Shown one piece after another: positions 17,951-27,119 of a DNA stretch of 64,000 nucleotides. The DNA lies in NCBI RefSeq assembly GCF_024331145.1, contig NZ_JANDJO010000004.1, positions 310,001-374,000 on the forward strand, in the 5' to 3' direction. The stretch is from Shimia sp. CNT1-13L.2 (GTDB lineage Bacteria > Pseudomonadota > Alphaproteobacteria > Rhodobacterales > Rhodobacteraceae). The translations under genes were made by a program, and so were the position numbers. The notes under the pieces were generated by a model. It was not told the DNA's origin and did no database searches. It saw nothing but the letters and a program-made list of their open reading frames with translations. The first letter of the stretch is position 1; every line of letters starts with the position of its first letter.

Positions 17951-19093
17951 ATGGCAAAACGTGACTTCTACGAGGTGCTTGACGTCGGCAAAGGGGCTTC
18001 CGCGGACGAAATCAAGAAGGCCTATCGCAAGAAGGCCAAGGAACTGCACCCCGACCGCAACGCAGACAATCCGGATGCCGAATCCCAGTTCAAAGAAGTG
18101 AACGAGGCTTATGACGTCCTGAAGGATGCCGACAAAAAGGCAGCCTACGACCGCTTTGGCCACCAGGCCTTCGAAGGCGGTATGGGCGGCGGTCCGCGTG
18201 GTGGGCATCCCGGCCAGGGCGACTTCGCCAGCGCCTTTTCGGATGTCTTTGATGACCTCTTCGGCGACTTCATGGGCGGACGCGGCGGCGGTGGCCGTCA
18301 GCGCGCGTCTCGCGGCGCCGATCTGCGCTACAACCTGCGTGTCACCCTGGAAGAGGCGTTCTCGGGCCTTCAGAAGACGATCAATGTGCCAACATCGGTA
18401 CAATGCGGCTCCTGCGAAGGCACCGGCGCCGAAGGCGGTGCCGAGCCCGTCACCTGCCCGACTTGCTCGGGCATGGGCAAGGTCCGCGCGCAACAGGGCT
18501 TCTTCACGGTGGAACGCACCTGCCCCACCTGTTCGGGCCTTGGCCAGATCATCAAGAACCCCTGCAAAACATGTAGCGGTCAGGGCCGCGTGGAAAAAGA
18601 CCGTGCGCTTTCGGTCAACATCCCCGCAGGCGTTGAAACCGGCACCCGCATCCGTCTTGCTGGCGAAGGCGAAGCCGGCATGCGCGGCGGCCCCAACGGT
18701 GATCTCTACATCTTCATCGAAGTGGCCAAGCACAAGATCTTCGAACGCGATGGCACCAACCTGTTCTGCCGCGTCCCGGTCAGCATGACCAACGCTGCGC
18801 TGGGTGGTGACATCGAAGTGCCGACGATCGATGGCGGCCGCAGCCGCGTAAAAGTACCCGCCGGTTCGCAATCAGGCCGCCAGATGCGCCTGCGTGGCAA
18901 GGGCATGCCCGCCCTGCGTGGCGCTGGCAGCGGCGACATGTTCATCGAGATGGCCGTCGAAACCCCGGTCAACCTGACCAGCCGCCAAAAGGAACTGCTG
19001 CGTGAATTCGAGGACCTCTCCGAGGACAACAACCCCGAAAGCAACAGCTTCTTCAAATCGGTCAAAAGCTTCTGGGACAGCATGAAAGGCTGA
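17951..19093 (+). CDS. dnaJ: co-chaperone DnaJ (Hsp40)
   Basis: Stimulates the DnaK ATPase and delivers substrates. Start ATG 17951 ([10 protein letters not shown]) follows GGAG at 17941; an ATG six codons upstream is rejected. The 380 residues show the J domain with LHPDRN (HPD), a Gly/Phe-rich stretch ([17 protein letters not shown]), four zinc-finger repeats [24 protein letters not shown] and CKTCSGQG, and the two beta-barrel C-terminal domains ending in [14 protein letters not shown]. Type I DnaJ of normal length. Confidence 0.98.
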   Translation: MAKRDFYEVLDVGKGASADEIKKAYRKKAKELHPDRNADNPDAESQFKEVNEAYDVLKDADKKAAYDRFGHQAFEGGMGGGPRGGHPGQGDFASAFSDVFDDLFGDFMGGRGGGGRQRASRGADLRYNLRVTLEEAFSGLQKTINVPTSVQCGSCEGTGAEGGAEPVTCPTCSGMGKVRAQQGFFTVERTCPTCSGLGQIIKNPCKTCSGQGRVEKDRALSVNIPAGVETGTRIRLAGEGEAGMRGGPNGDLYIFIEVAKHKIFERDGTNLFCRVPVSMTNAALGGDIEVPTIDGGRSRVKVPAGSQSGRQMRLRGKGMPALRGAGSGDMFIEMAVETPVNLTSRQKELLREFEDLSEDNNPESNSFFKSVKSFWDSMKG

Positions 19094-19118
19094 TCCAGGG
19101 CCATCAGGTTCAAAATGC

Positions 19119-19150
19119 AAAGGCGTGCCTCGCGGTGCGCCTTTTCTTTT
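19119..19150 (+). terminator. intrinsic terminator after dnaJ
   Basis: AAAGGCGTGCC and GGTGCGCCTTTT form a hairpin with two wobble pairs around TCGC, followed by TTTTCTTTT. It begins about 25 bp after the dnaJ stop. Confidence 0.75.
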
Positions 19151-19240
19151 GGGGCGTCAAAATTTTCCTGCCGCAGGTCGCTTCCTGCACAGCCAGCCCC
19201 CGCCCTTCGGATCGAACCTGAGCCAAAGGGAGAACAGACC

Positions 19241-19969
19241 ATGCAGGATCTCAAAGGCAAACGCGCCCTCGTCACCGGTGCCGCAGGTGGAATCGGGCAG
19301 GCCATCATCAAGAAACTGCGCAAAGCGGGCGCGATCACCGCAGGTGCCGACCGCGTCACAAGCGCGGCAGATCACGATTTCACCGGTGATCTGACAGACG
19401 CCGCCTTCTGTGACGGCCTGCCCGCCTTGGCCCACAAAGCCATGGGCGGCCTCGACATCCTGATCAACAACGCCGGCATCATAACACGTGGCCCGATCAC
19501 CGAAGCCACTGACGACGACTACGCGCGCTCGATGGCCGTCAACGTCGAGGCACCCTTCCGCCTCTGCCGCGCCGCCATTCCCCTCATGGCCGAAGCTGGC
19601 GGCGGGGCCATCGTCAACACCTCCTCGTGCTGGGGCGTACACCCCGGCCCCAACCACCCGATCTATGTGATGTCCAAGGCGGCCATTGCCTCGCTCACCC
19701 AATGCCTCGGGATGGACCACGCGCATCAGAACATCCGCGTCAACGCTGTCTGCCCAAACGAAGTGAACACGCCAATGCTCCGCACCGGCTTTGCCGCGCG
19801 CGGGCTTGATCCTGACAGCGCAATCGCAGACCTCAACGCCTCGGTACCTCTGGGTCGCATCGCCGAGCCCGAAGACATCGCCGATGTCATTCTTTTCCTC
19901 GCCTCGGACCAAGCCCGCTACATTTGCGGCGCCCTGCTGGAAGTTAACGGAGGCAAGTCGGTCCAATGA
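19241..19969 (+). CDS. SDR-family oxidoreductase (copy 1)
   Basis: A classical short-chain dehydrogenase of 242 residues. NAD(P) loop TGAAGGIGQ, NNAG at LINNAGI, catalytic region NTSSCWG with YVMSK (Tyr-x3-Lys), and the usual C-terminal EPEDIADVILFLASD. Start ATG 19241 follows AAAGGGAGAA; a longer frame from 19115 crosses the dnaJ terminator and is rejected. The stop overlaps the next SDR start by four bases (ATGA), so the two enzymes are likely co-translated and may act in one short pathway. Substrate unknown. Confidence 0.88.
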   Translation: MQDLKGKRALVTGAAGGIGQAIIKKLRKAGAITAGADRVTSAADHDFTGDLTDAAFCDGLPALAHKAMGGLDILINNAGIITRGPITEATDDDYARSMAVNVEAPFRLCRAAIPLMAEAGGGAIVNTSSCWGVHPGPNHPIYVMSKAAIASLTQCLGMDHAHQNIRVNAVCPNEVNTPMLRTGFAARGLDPDSAIADLNASVPLGRIAEPEDIADVILFLASDQARYICGALLEVNGGKSVQ

Positions 19970-20706
19970 CACGTTTCGCAAACAAGGTTGTTCTCGTCAC
20001 CGGCGGTCGCAGCGGCATCGGCGCGGCGACCGCGGCCCGCTTCGCTGCGGACGGTGCCACCGTTGTCACCGCCCAGCGCGGAGCCGATCCAGAAAACGAA
20101 TGGATCGAGGCCGACTTCCTCGACCCCGCCACCCCGGAAAGGCTTGTTGCCGAGGTCATCCGGCGTTTTGGCCGCCTTGATGTTCTTGTCAACAACGCGG
20201 GCCTCATGCGCGAAGGCACTGCGTTGGAAACAACAGAAGACGATTGGGCCGCTACTCTTCAGGTCAACCTCACCGCGCCCTTCATGCTTTGCAAACATGC
20301 CCTGCCTCACCTCATCACGGCCAAGGGCGCGATCGTGAATGTCGGCTCTATCGAGGGGCTGGGATCGAATCCGCGCCACCCCGCTTACTGCGCCTCCAAG
20401 GCGGGCCTGCACGGTCTCACACGGGCGCTGGCTGTCGATCACGGACAACAGGGCGTGCGCTGCAATGCGGTGGCGCCCGGGTGGATCGATACCGAACTGA
20501 ACGTCGCCTTCATCGAAAGCCTTGGCGATCCCGAAACCTTCCGCGCGGGGATCGGAGACATCCACCCGGTCGGACGCACCGGAACGCCCCAAGAGGTCGC
20601 CGCGCTGATCACCTGGCTGGCCTCGGAGGAAGCTGCTTTCGTCACCGGACAAGTCTGGACAATCGACGGCGGCCGCATGGCCCAACTCAGCCTGCCCAAA
20701 AGTTAA
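19966..20706 (+). CDS. SDR-family oxidoreductase (copy 2)
   Basis: A classical SDR of 246 residues with cofactor loop TGGRSGIGAAT, LVNNAGLM, VGSIEGL and the YCASKAG catalytic pair; NAVAPGWIDTEL and FVTGQVWTIDGGR close the fold. It overlaps the preceding SDR by ATGA. Resembles 3-oxoacyl-ACP or sugar dehydrogenases only at family level, so no substrate is proposed. The 11-bp tandem element described at 20714-20757 begins seven bases after its stop. Confidence 0.88.
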   Translation: MTRFANKVVLVTGGRSGIGAATAARFAADGATVVTAQRGADPENEWIEADFLDPATPERLVAEVIRRFGRLDVLVNNAGLMREGTALETTEDDWAATLQVNLTAPFMLCKHALPHLITAKGAIVNVGSIEGLGSNPRHPAYCASKAGLHGLTRALAVDHGQQGVRCNAVAPGWIDTELNVAFIESLGDPETFRAGIGDIHPVGRTGTPQEVAALITWLASEEAAFVTGQVWTIDGGRMAQLSLPKS

Positions 20707-20713
20707 CAACCGA

Positions 20714-20757
20714 CGCACCTCCGCAATACCTCCATAATACCGACGTAATACCGACGT
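20714..20757 (+). repeat. 11-bp tandem element, copy A
   Basis: Starts CGCACCTCCGC, then AATACCTCCAT, then AATACCGACGT twice: four consecutive 11-base blocks, the last three clearly related. The same arrangement with one AATACC block fewer occurs on the opposite strand at 60095-60127. It lies seven bases after a stop codon and 74 bases before radC. Confidence 0.85.
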
Positions 20758-20831
20758 TGGTTTTTCAGGTTTCCGCAAAAAATTAACGCGCGTTAAGATT
20801 TGGCTAACCAATTGTTCGCCACTCTTCGGCT

Positions 20832-21593
20832 ATGACGGAAAGGCATGCCCTACTCGCGAATTCCTTGCCGCTGTTCGACAGCGAGGAAGCTCCGGTTGCG
20901 CCAATTCCATCTGGCAAACTGCCTTCGTATATCGCGAACCACCGGCAACGCCTTCGGGAGCGTTTCTTTGAGGGCGGGGCCTCTGCCATGCCTGATTATG
21001 AAATCCTCGAACTGGTTCTTTTTCGCGCTATTCCGCGCCAAGATGTAAAACCATTGGCGCACAAGCTCCTGGAAACATTCGGAGATTTCAACGGCGTTCT
21101 CTCTGCGCCCATCCCCCGCCTGAAAGAGGTCAAAGGGGTCGGAGACGCCGTTGTCCTCGAGTTGAAGATCATTGAAGCCGCCGCCCACAGGCTGGCCCGC
21201 TCGCGGGTTTTGCAGAGACCGATCCTGTCAAGTTGGGACGCGCTGATCGACTATTGCCACACCGCGATGGCACATCGCGAAACCGAACAGTTCCGGGTGC
21301 TGTATCTGGACACCAAGAACACCCTGATTGCCGACGAGGAACAGGCCAAGGGCACCGTCAACCACGTGCCCGTCTACCCCCGCGAAGTCGTCAAACGCGC
21401 CCTTGAAACCAATGCCAGTGCCTTGATTCTAGTGCATAATCACCCGTCAGGTGATCCAACACCGTCCCAGTCCGACATTGAGATGACGGCCAAGGTCAAG
21501 GCCGCTGCCGAAGCCCTGGGCCTGATACTTCACGACCATATCATTATCGGAAAATCCACCGAACTCAGCTTCCGGTCCGAAGGATACCTCTAG
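20832..21593 (+). CDS. radC: RadC-family JAB-domain protein
   Basis: A 253-residue protein historically called DNA repair protein RadC; its biochemical role is not settled. An N-terminal helix-hairpin-helix region (PIPRLKEVKGVGDAVVLELK, ~95-115) precedes the MPN/JAB-like domain with the metal motif HNHPSGDPTPSQSD and EMTAKV. The ATG at 20832 has no strong Shine-Dalgarno. Its stop TAG overlaps the stop of the convergent OmpA-fusion gene in a shared CTAG. Confidence 0.92.
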   Translation: MTERHALLANSLPLFDSEEAPVAPIPSGKLPSYIANHRQRLRERFFEGGASAMPDYEILELVLFRAIPRQDVKPLAHKLLETFGDFNGVLSAPIPRLKEVKGVGDAVVLELKIIEAAAHRLARSRVLQRPILSSWDALIDYCHTAMAHRETEQFRVLYLDTKNTLIADEEQAKGTVNHVPVYPREVVKRALETNASALILVHNHPSGDPTPSQSDIEMTAKVKAAAEALGLILHDHIIIGKSTELSFRSEGYL

Positions 21594-23149
21594 CGCACCC
21601 AGACCTCGACACGGCGATTGACCTGCCGTCCCCAGGCACTGTCATCACAGGCCATCGGCATCGCCTCTCCGAAGGCGTCGACATCCAGCGTGAGCTGTTC
21701 AAAATTCGCAGTCTCCGCCGCCGCCACGACCGCGGCCTTAACGGTTTCTGCACGCTTCAGGGCGATCTTGCGATTGCCTTCCGCGGCCCCTTCCCCGTCG
21801 CTGAAACCGACAAACAAAAGCCGGCGCGCATCATAAAGACCCGCTTCCAGCGCACGCGCCAATTGTTGAACGTTGGAACGCGACTGCGCATCAAGCTGGG
21901 TCTTTCCGGTTTGAAACCGAAACGATGTCGTCAACCGCTTCATCGGGGACAGGGTGTTGGTCATTCGCTGTAACTCCGACAGCGGAATGTCATCTCCAGC
22001 AACCGAGATGGCACTGACAAAACGGTCCCCCTGCAAATTCACGGGGATTTCTTCGGCTGCCTGATCCACAAATCCCGCCCGCCGGATCACGATCTGCGCC
22101 GAAGGGCTCCGCGTATAGGCCAGAAACTCGCGCGCGATCTTCGGCAAACGCCGCGCCGGGAAGTAAAGGAACATGGGGGCGGTCAGCGGATAATCCTCGG
22201 TCTTGATCGTCCGCCGCGACGCCGCCAGCGAGAACCCGCAGGTTCCCGTCAGGTTCAATCTCTGAGTGTTGCCCGTCTCCGAGAACTGCGCGATTCCGAT
22301 CGCAAAGGGATCCCGCATCACCGCCGAAACCAGAGCGAGGTTCTTGTCGTGACGCACAGTTTCAGCCGAAAACTCGCGATCCACCGGCTTCATAAGCTGA
22401 TCTTCCAGAGCCTGCGACGACCCCGAATTCGCCGCTGGCAGGTGCAGAGCAATCGGTGCATCCGGCCCCCCGAATTCAATCCAGTTGTCGATCTGACCTG
22501 CAAACACCTGGGCCAGCTGCAAGGGCGACAAGGACCGTACCGGATTGCCGGGGGACACAACCGGAACCAGCCCATCCAGCGCCAGAACGCGGCTGCGATT
22601 GGTGTCTGTCATGTCGCCAAGACCCGCTTCAAACCCACGCTTGGCTTCATCCGGGCGTATTTCCCGAAGAGACATGGCGATGTCCGCTTCATCGGCCAGA
22701 AGGTCGGCAAACCCTTCATCCGAGTTGCTCGCATAAAAGGAGAATCGCGCAAGAACGGTTTGACCAGTTTCATCGCTCAGATGGTATTCGAATTCAGTCA
22801 GGCTGATTGAGACACGCGAGACCTTGTAGCCATTGCGCAGCGCAAAAGCTTCTAGGAGCGCTGGCATCAGCACTTCACCCATTGAGGCCGATCCCGAGAC
22901 TGACACCTCGGCCACATAGTTGATCAGGCTGGGACAGGCAGGCCCAGTGCAGAGGACTCCTGTACCGTCCACGGTCAACTCGCCATAGACAGTTTCGACA
23001 CGATAAAACTCACCATCAAAACCAAGAAGCGTCCCGGTGATCTCAACGGCACCATCGCGCGACGTCAAAGTGACGTCCTGCGCGTAGGATGCGTTCGCCC
23101 CGATCAAAAGGAAAAGTGCGGCGAAAACCGCCGCACGCAAATTGTTCAT
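21590..23149 (-). CDS. PstS-like substrate-binding domain fused to OmpA peptidoglycan-binding domain
   Basis: A 519-residue envelope protein. Signal peptide MNNLRAAVFAALFLLIGANA; a ~50-residue beta domain (VTLTSRDGAVEITGTLLGFD); a phosphate-binding-protein-type domain, residues ~80-360 (VSVSGSASMGEVLMPALLEA, LDGLVPVVSPGNPVRSLSPL, PAANSGSSQALEDQL); and a C-terminal OmpA/MotB domain from ~395 (TSFRFQTGKTQLDAQSRSN to NRRVEVWVR). It would be a ligand-sensing or scavenging protein held on the cell wall. No Pst transporter genes are near. It follows the 23172 gene by 22 bp, and its tail shares CTAG with radC. Confidence 0.85.
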   Translation of the reverse strand: MNNLRAAVFAALFLLIGANASYAQDVTLTSRDGAVEITGTLLGFDGEFYRVETVYGELTVDGTGVLCTGPACPSLINYVAEVSVSGSASMGEVLMPALLEAFALRNGYKVSRVSISLTEFEYHLSDETGQTVLARFSFYASNSDEGFADLLADEADIAMSLREIRPDEAKRGFEAGLGDMTDTNRSRVLALDGLVPVVSPGNPVRSLSPLQLAQVFAGQIDNWIEFGGPDAPIALHLPAANSGSSQALEDQLMKPVDREFSAETVRHDKNLALVSAVMRDPFAIGIAQFSETGNTQRLNLTGTCGFSLAASRRTIKTEDYPLTAPMFLYFPARRLPKIAREFLAYTRSPSAQIVIRRAGFVDQAAEEIPVNLQGDRFVSAISVAGDDIPLSELQRMTNTLSPMKRLTTSFRFQTGKTQLDAQSRSNVQQLARALEAGLYDARRLLFVGFSDGEGAAEGNRKIALKRAETVKAAVVAAAETANFEQLTLDVDAFGEAMPMACDDSAWGRQVNRRVEVWVR

Positions 23150-23171
23150 AAGACTACCTTTACGATCCCGC

Positions 23172-24158
23172 CTAGTTGCGCGCGATTTTCAGGTCTTCCA
23201 ATAGGTTTTTCAACACCAGAAATTCACCTGCGGCATCGCAATTCGGCATTTCCACTTGCAGGTCTTGAATACGTGCCTCTTCACCACGATGCACCTCGAT
23301 TGACTGCGCACTGATCGGACGCCCACAGTTTGTTTCTCCGACCTCTGCCTCGACACTCAGCGTAACGGCACCCTGCTGTTTCGCGGTAAGTGACGGGAAA
23401 GTATAGACCTCAGCGAACTTGCCTTCTTTGAGAGCCTCATTCCCAAGGCGGGTCATGAACCCACCATCGCCACTGGCAACCGAAGACACATCCCGCGCAC
23501 TTTCGCGCCAGACATGTCCCGCGTCACCATAGGACGCGCCAAATTCAAGAGCATGTAGCTCGACGCCAGTATCACCTTGCCACTGAACCACTATGCGGTC
23601 GTAAAAAGCCAAGGAGGAGACCTCTGTGCGCACAACAGCTCCATCACCATTGGCAAAGGCCACGACGAACAAGGACTGCTCAGCAAGGGCCGGAACATCC
23701 ACGGACAATGAGCCGTCCTCTGGCAAGATATCGGTAAACAGCATATCCGAATGACGGATGGTCAGGCGTTCACCTGCCAAACAAGGCGCTTGAACCGTCA
23801 GATTGACCAAAGCTCCCGCGACCGGCTCTGCAACCAGAGAAATTTCACAACCCAGGTTTGGCGCGCTTTCCTCGTTGGGTAATAGACCAATCGGCACGTC
23901 CCGCGAAACCACCAGGAAGACAGCCTCGGACGGCAATGACACCTCTTTGTCCAACTCCTTTGGGAGCACAGGCAAGGACGATTTTGAAATTTGGGGCGGG
24001 TTCGACGTCGGTTCTATACCGGGGTCAACCGCGTTTGCAGGGCTGTGACCCGCATATCCAGGCTCACTGAATTGCATCAGGAAACCGATCGAAACTGCGC
24101 AAGAAAATGTTGCCCCTGCAAGGGCATAGCGACGATAAGTATTTACTGGTTTGCTCAT
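23172..24158 (-). CDS. hypothetical N-terminally anchored envelope protein
   Basis: A 328-residue protein of unknown function. I start it at ATG 24158 (MSKPVNTYRRYALAG), six bases after GGAG; a longer frame to 24224 would run through the secA terminator. A hydrophobic segment at ~12-30 (signal or anchor) is followed by a Pro-rich linker (GIEPTSNPPQISKSSLPVLP), then beta-rich domains with paired cysteines (NLGCEISL/APCLAGER and GETNCGRP/MPNCDAAG), fitting a disulfide-bonded periplasmic protein. It is paired with the PstS/OmpA fusion 22 bp downstream. Relatives are sometimes labelled 'translocase' only because secA is next door; I see no support for that. Confidence 0.75.
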   Translation of the reverse strand: MSKPVNTYRRYALAGATFSCAVSIGFLMQFSEPGYAGHSPANAVDPGIEPTSNPPQISKSSLPVLPKELDKEVSLPSEAVFLVVSRDVPIGLLPNEESAPNLGCEISLVAEPVAGALVNLTVQAPCLAGERLTIRHSDMLFTDILPEDGSLSVDVPALAEQSLFVVAFANGDGAVVRTEVSSLAFYDRIVVQWQGDTGVELHALEFGASYGDAGHVWRESARDVSSVASGDGGFMTRLGNEALKEGKFAEVYTFPSLTAKQQGAVTLSVEAEVGETNCGRPISAQSIEVHRGEEARIQDLQVEMPNCDAAGEFLVLKNLLEDLKIARN

Positions 24159-24200
24159 ACCAAACTCCAAATCCGCGCTGCCCCAAAGCCTTTGTGCAAC

Positions 24201-24229
24201 AAAAAAAGGGCGCCGATGTGGCACCCTTT
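24201..24229 (-). terminator. intrinsic terminator after secA
   Basis: On the minus strand AAAGGGTGCC pairs with GGCGCCCTTT around ACATC (one G-U), followed by a seven-base T run (plus-strand A 24201-24207). It is 23 bp past the secA stop. Confidence 0.85.
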
Positions 24230-24251
24230 TGATTTGAATCTGTTCAGAAGG

Positions 24252-26948
24252 TTAAGCGAGACGTCCGTGGCAGTGTTTGAATTTCTTGCCCGAACCACAT
24301 GGGCAAGAATCGTTGCGCCCCGGATTACCCCAGGTGCTGGGATCATTCTCGTCAAATCCATCAATTGCATCTTCGGTCGGCGCTGGCATCTCGGAGGCCC
24401 TGGCGGCTGCCTCCATCATCTGGCGCTGTTGAGCCATTTCCAGGGCGAGCTGCTGCTGCTCTTCTTCCGTCATCGGGCGGATCTGGGCGAGCGTCTTGGT
24501 CACGTCAGCGCGCAGACCATCCAGCATGGACTCGAATAGTTGGAAGGATTCGTTCTTGTATTCGTTCAGCGGATCACGCTGCGCATAACCACGGAAACCG
24601 ACAACCGAACGCAAATGTTCGAGCGTCAAAAGGTGCTCACGCCACTTGGTGTCGATGGTTTGTAGAAGAACCTGCTTTTCGATCATCCGCATGGATTCAG
24701 GCCCGAAATGCGCAGCCTTTTGAGCCATCATTTCATCGGCGGCGTTTTCAAGGCGCTCCATGACATCTTCGTCATCAACACCTTCTTCGTTGGCCCAATC
24801 TGCTACCGGCGCATCAATTCCAAGCGCTTCGATGCAAGCTTCGTGCAGCCCATCAACGTCCCACTGATCTGCGTAGGTCTTGGGGGGCATATGCGTTTCA
24901 ACAAGATCTGCAATCACTTCGTGGCGCATATCCTGTGCAATCTCGGACAGGTCAGCAGCTTCCATGATTTCACGACGCTGTCCGAAGATCACCTTACGCT
25001 GATCATTCATGACGTCGTCGAACTTGAGAAGCTGCTTACGGATGTCAAAGTTGCGACCCTCAACCTTGGCCTGGGCGCGTTCCAGCGATTTGTTGACCCA
25101 AGGGTGAACGATCGCCTCGCCCTCTTTCATGCCAAGTGATGACAGAACCTTGTCCAGACGGTCGGACCCGAAGATGCGCATCAGGTCGTCTTCCAAGGAG
25201 AGAAAGAACGAAGAGCGACCAGGGTCACCCTGACGGCCGGAACGGCCGCGCAGCTGGTTGTCAATGCGGCGCGATTCATGGCGTTCGGTTGCCAGAACGA
25301 AAAGACCGCCGGCATCCTTGACCGCCTGCTCGTCAGCCGTGTGAGCTTCTTCAATGCGCGCGCGGATCTCATCAGGATGCTCTTCAGGATTTGCCGCAAT
25401 CGCCTCCATGATCTTGAACTCGACGTTTCCGCCAAGTTTGATGTCAGTACCACGGCCCGCCATGTTCGTTGCGATGGTCACCGCGCCAAGCTTACCGGCA
25501 TCTGCAACGATCTGCGCTTCCTGCTCGTGCTGGCGGGCGTTCAGAACGTTGTGCTTGACGCCTGCTTTCGAGAGCATATCCGAGAGGAACTCCGACTTTT
25601 CAATCGAGGTCGTACCCACAAGGATCGGCTGGCCCTTTTCGTGACCTGCCTTGATCTCTTCAACGATTGCTTCGTATTTCTCTCGGGCTGTACGATAAAC
25701 AGCATCGTCCTCGTCAATACGTGCAATTGGACGGTTCGTGGGAACCTCCACAACACCGAGACCATAAATCTCGGCGAATTCTTCCGCTTCGGTAGCGGCA
25801 GTACCGGTCATCCCGGCCAACTTGTTGTAGAGGCGGAAGTAGTTTTGGAAGGTCACCTGAGCCAAGGTCACGTTTTCTGGGCGGATGTCACAGCCTTCCT
25901 TGGCTTCAATTGCCTGATGCAAGCCCTCGGAAAGACGGCGCCCAGCCATCATCCGGCCGGTGAATTCGTCGATCAGGACAACATCACCGTCACGAACGAT
26001 ATAGTCCTTGTCACGGGTGAACAGCTTGTGAGCACGGAGGCCCTGGTTCACATGGTGTACGATTGTGGTGCTCTCGGGGTCATAGAGAGACTGGTCTTCG
26101 GGCAGAATACCATGCTTCTGGAGCAACCCTTCGAGATAGTCGTTGCCTTCTTCCGAAAAGCTGACCTGACGGTTCTTTTCCTCGATGGTGTAGTGTTCGT
26201 CGCTCAGTTCCGGGATCAGCGCATCAATCGCTTTGTAGAGCTCGGTACGATCCTGTGCGGGGCCAGAGATGATCAGCGGTGTTCGTGCTTCGTCGATCAA
26301 GATCGAGTCGACTTCATCGACTACCGCAAAGTTGTGACCGCGTTGGAACATTTCCGACAACTCGGATTTCATGTTGTCGCGAAGATAATCGAAGCCCAGT
26401 TCGTTGTTCGTTGAATAGGTGATGTCACAGGCATACGCCGCCCGCTTTTCTTCATCCGGCTGCTGGGGATAGACAACGCCGGTGGTCATTCCCAGTGCGC
26501 TGTAGACTTTGCTCATCCACTCTGCGTCACGCTTGGCGAGATAGTCGTTCACGGTGACGATGTGCACACCTTCGCCAGTCAGCGCGTTCAGATAGGACGG
26601 GAAGGTTGCAACAAGCGTCTTACCTTCACCGGTTTTCATTTCGGAAATGTTCCCCTGATGCAGAAAAACACCACCCATGAGCTGTGTATCAAAGGCGCGC
26701 AATCCGAGGGCCCGGTGCGCGGCTTCCCGACAGTTTGCGAAAGCTTCGGGCAGCAGGTCGTCGAGGCTTTCGCCACCTTTCGCACGTTCGGAGAGTTCAG
26801 CGGTCTTTGCCTTGATCTCGTCATCCGAGAGTTTCTGGAATTCGGACTCGAGCGCGTTGATCTTGTCGATGAGAGGGCGGGTTGCCTTGATCTTGCGGTC
26901 GTTCGGCGTTCCGAACATTTTCTTGGCAAGTTTTCCGATACCCAGCAT
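24252..26948 (-). CDS. secA: preprotein translocase ATPase SecA
   Basis: Motor of Sec-dependent protein export at the inner membrane. 898 residues from ATG 26948 ([13 protein letters not shown]), which has AAGGA nine bases upstream; a start at 27014 adds 22 unlike residues. Walker [12 protein letters not shown], Walker [22 protein letters not shown], preprotein-crosslinking and helical-scaffold regions, [11 protein letters not shown] and [13 protein letters not shown] of the second nucleotide domain. The C-terminus is the zinc SEC-C motif [17 protein letters not shown]. Complete. Divergent from the isomerase gene at 27120. Confidence 0.98.
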   Translation of the reverse strand: MLGIGKLAKKMFGTPNDRKIKATRPLIDKINALESEFQKLSDDEIKAKTAELSERAKGGESLDDLLPEAFANCREAAHRALGLRAFDTQLMGGVFLHQGNISEMKTGEGKTLVATFPSYLNALTGEGVHIVTVNDYLAKRDAEWMSKVYSALGMTTGVVYPQQPDEEKRAAYACDITYSTNNELGFDYLRDNMKSELSEMFQRGHNFAVVDEVDSILIDEARTPLIISGPAQDRTELYKAIDALIPELSDEHYTIEEKNRQVSFSEEGNDYLEGLLQKHGILPEDQSLYDPESTTIVHHVNQGLRAHKLFTRDKDYIVRDGDVVLIDEFTGRMMAGRRLSEGLHQAIEAKEGCDIRPENVTLAQVTFQNYFRLYNKLAGMTGTAATEAEEFAEIYGLGVVEVPTNRPIARIDEDDAVYRTAREKYEAIVEEIKAGHEKGQPILVGTTSIEKSEFLSDMLSKAGVKHNVLNARQHEQEAQIVADAGKLGAVTIATNMAGRGTDIKLGGNVEFKIMEAIAANPEEHPDEIRARIEEAHTADEQAVKDAGGLFVLATERHESRRIDNQLRGRSGRQGDPGRSSFFLSLEDDLMRIFGSDRLDKVLSSLGMKEGEAIVHPWVNKSLERAQAKVEGRNFDIRKQLLKFDDVMNDQRKVIFGQRREIMEAADLSEIAQDMRHEVIADLVETHMPPKTYADQWDVDGLHEACIEALGIDAPVADWANEEGVDDEDVMERLENAADEMMAQKAAHFGPESMRMIEKQVLLQTIDTKWREHLLTLEHLRSVVGFRGYAQRDPLNEYKNESFQLFESMLDGLRADVTKTLAQIRPMTEEEQQQLALEMAQQRQMMEAAARASEMPAPTEDAIDGFDENDPSTWGNPGRNDSCPCGSGKKFKHCHGRLA

Positions 26949-27119
26949 GTGTCTTTGTCCTTCATTGACAGATTCGTGCGAGGCATTCGCTTGCTCGTCC
27001 CGCGCCCTGCTCATACAAACGGGAAACAGGCAATTTGCCCCAGCCTCAAAGCGATGTAAGGGGCGTCTGTAACAGTGTCAACGCCGCCAACCCGCGCGGC
27101 ATCAGCCGAGGACGAATGG

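Noticed and set aside
15939-17957. 672-codon open frame antisense to the whole of dnaK
   Set aside because: dnaK is certain on the plus strand; strong codon bias keeps the opposite frame open. No family resemblance or ribosome site in the antisense protein.
25278-26414. 378-codon frame antisense to secA
   Set aside because: Shadow of secA, without domain or ribosome-site support.
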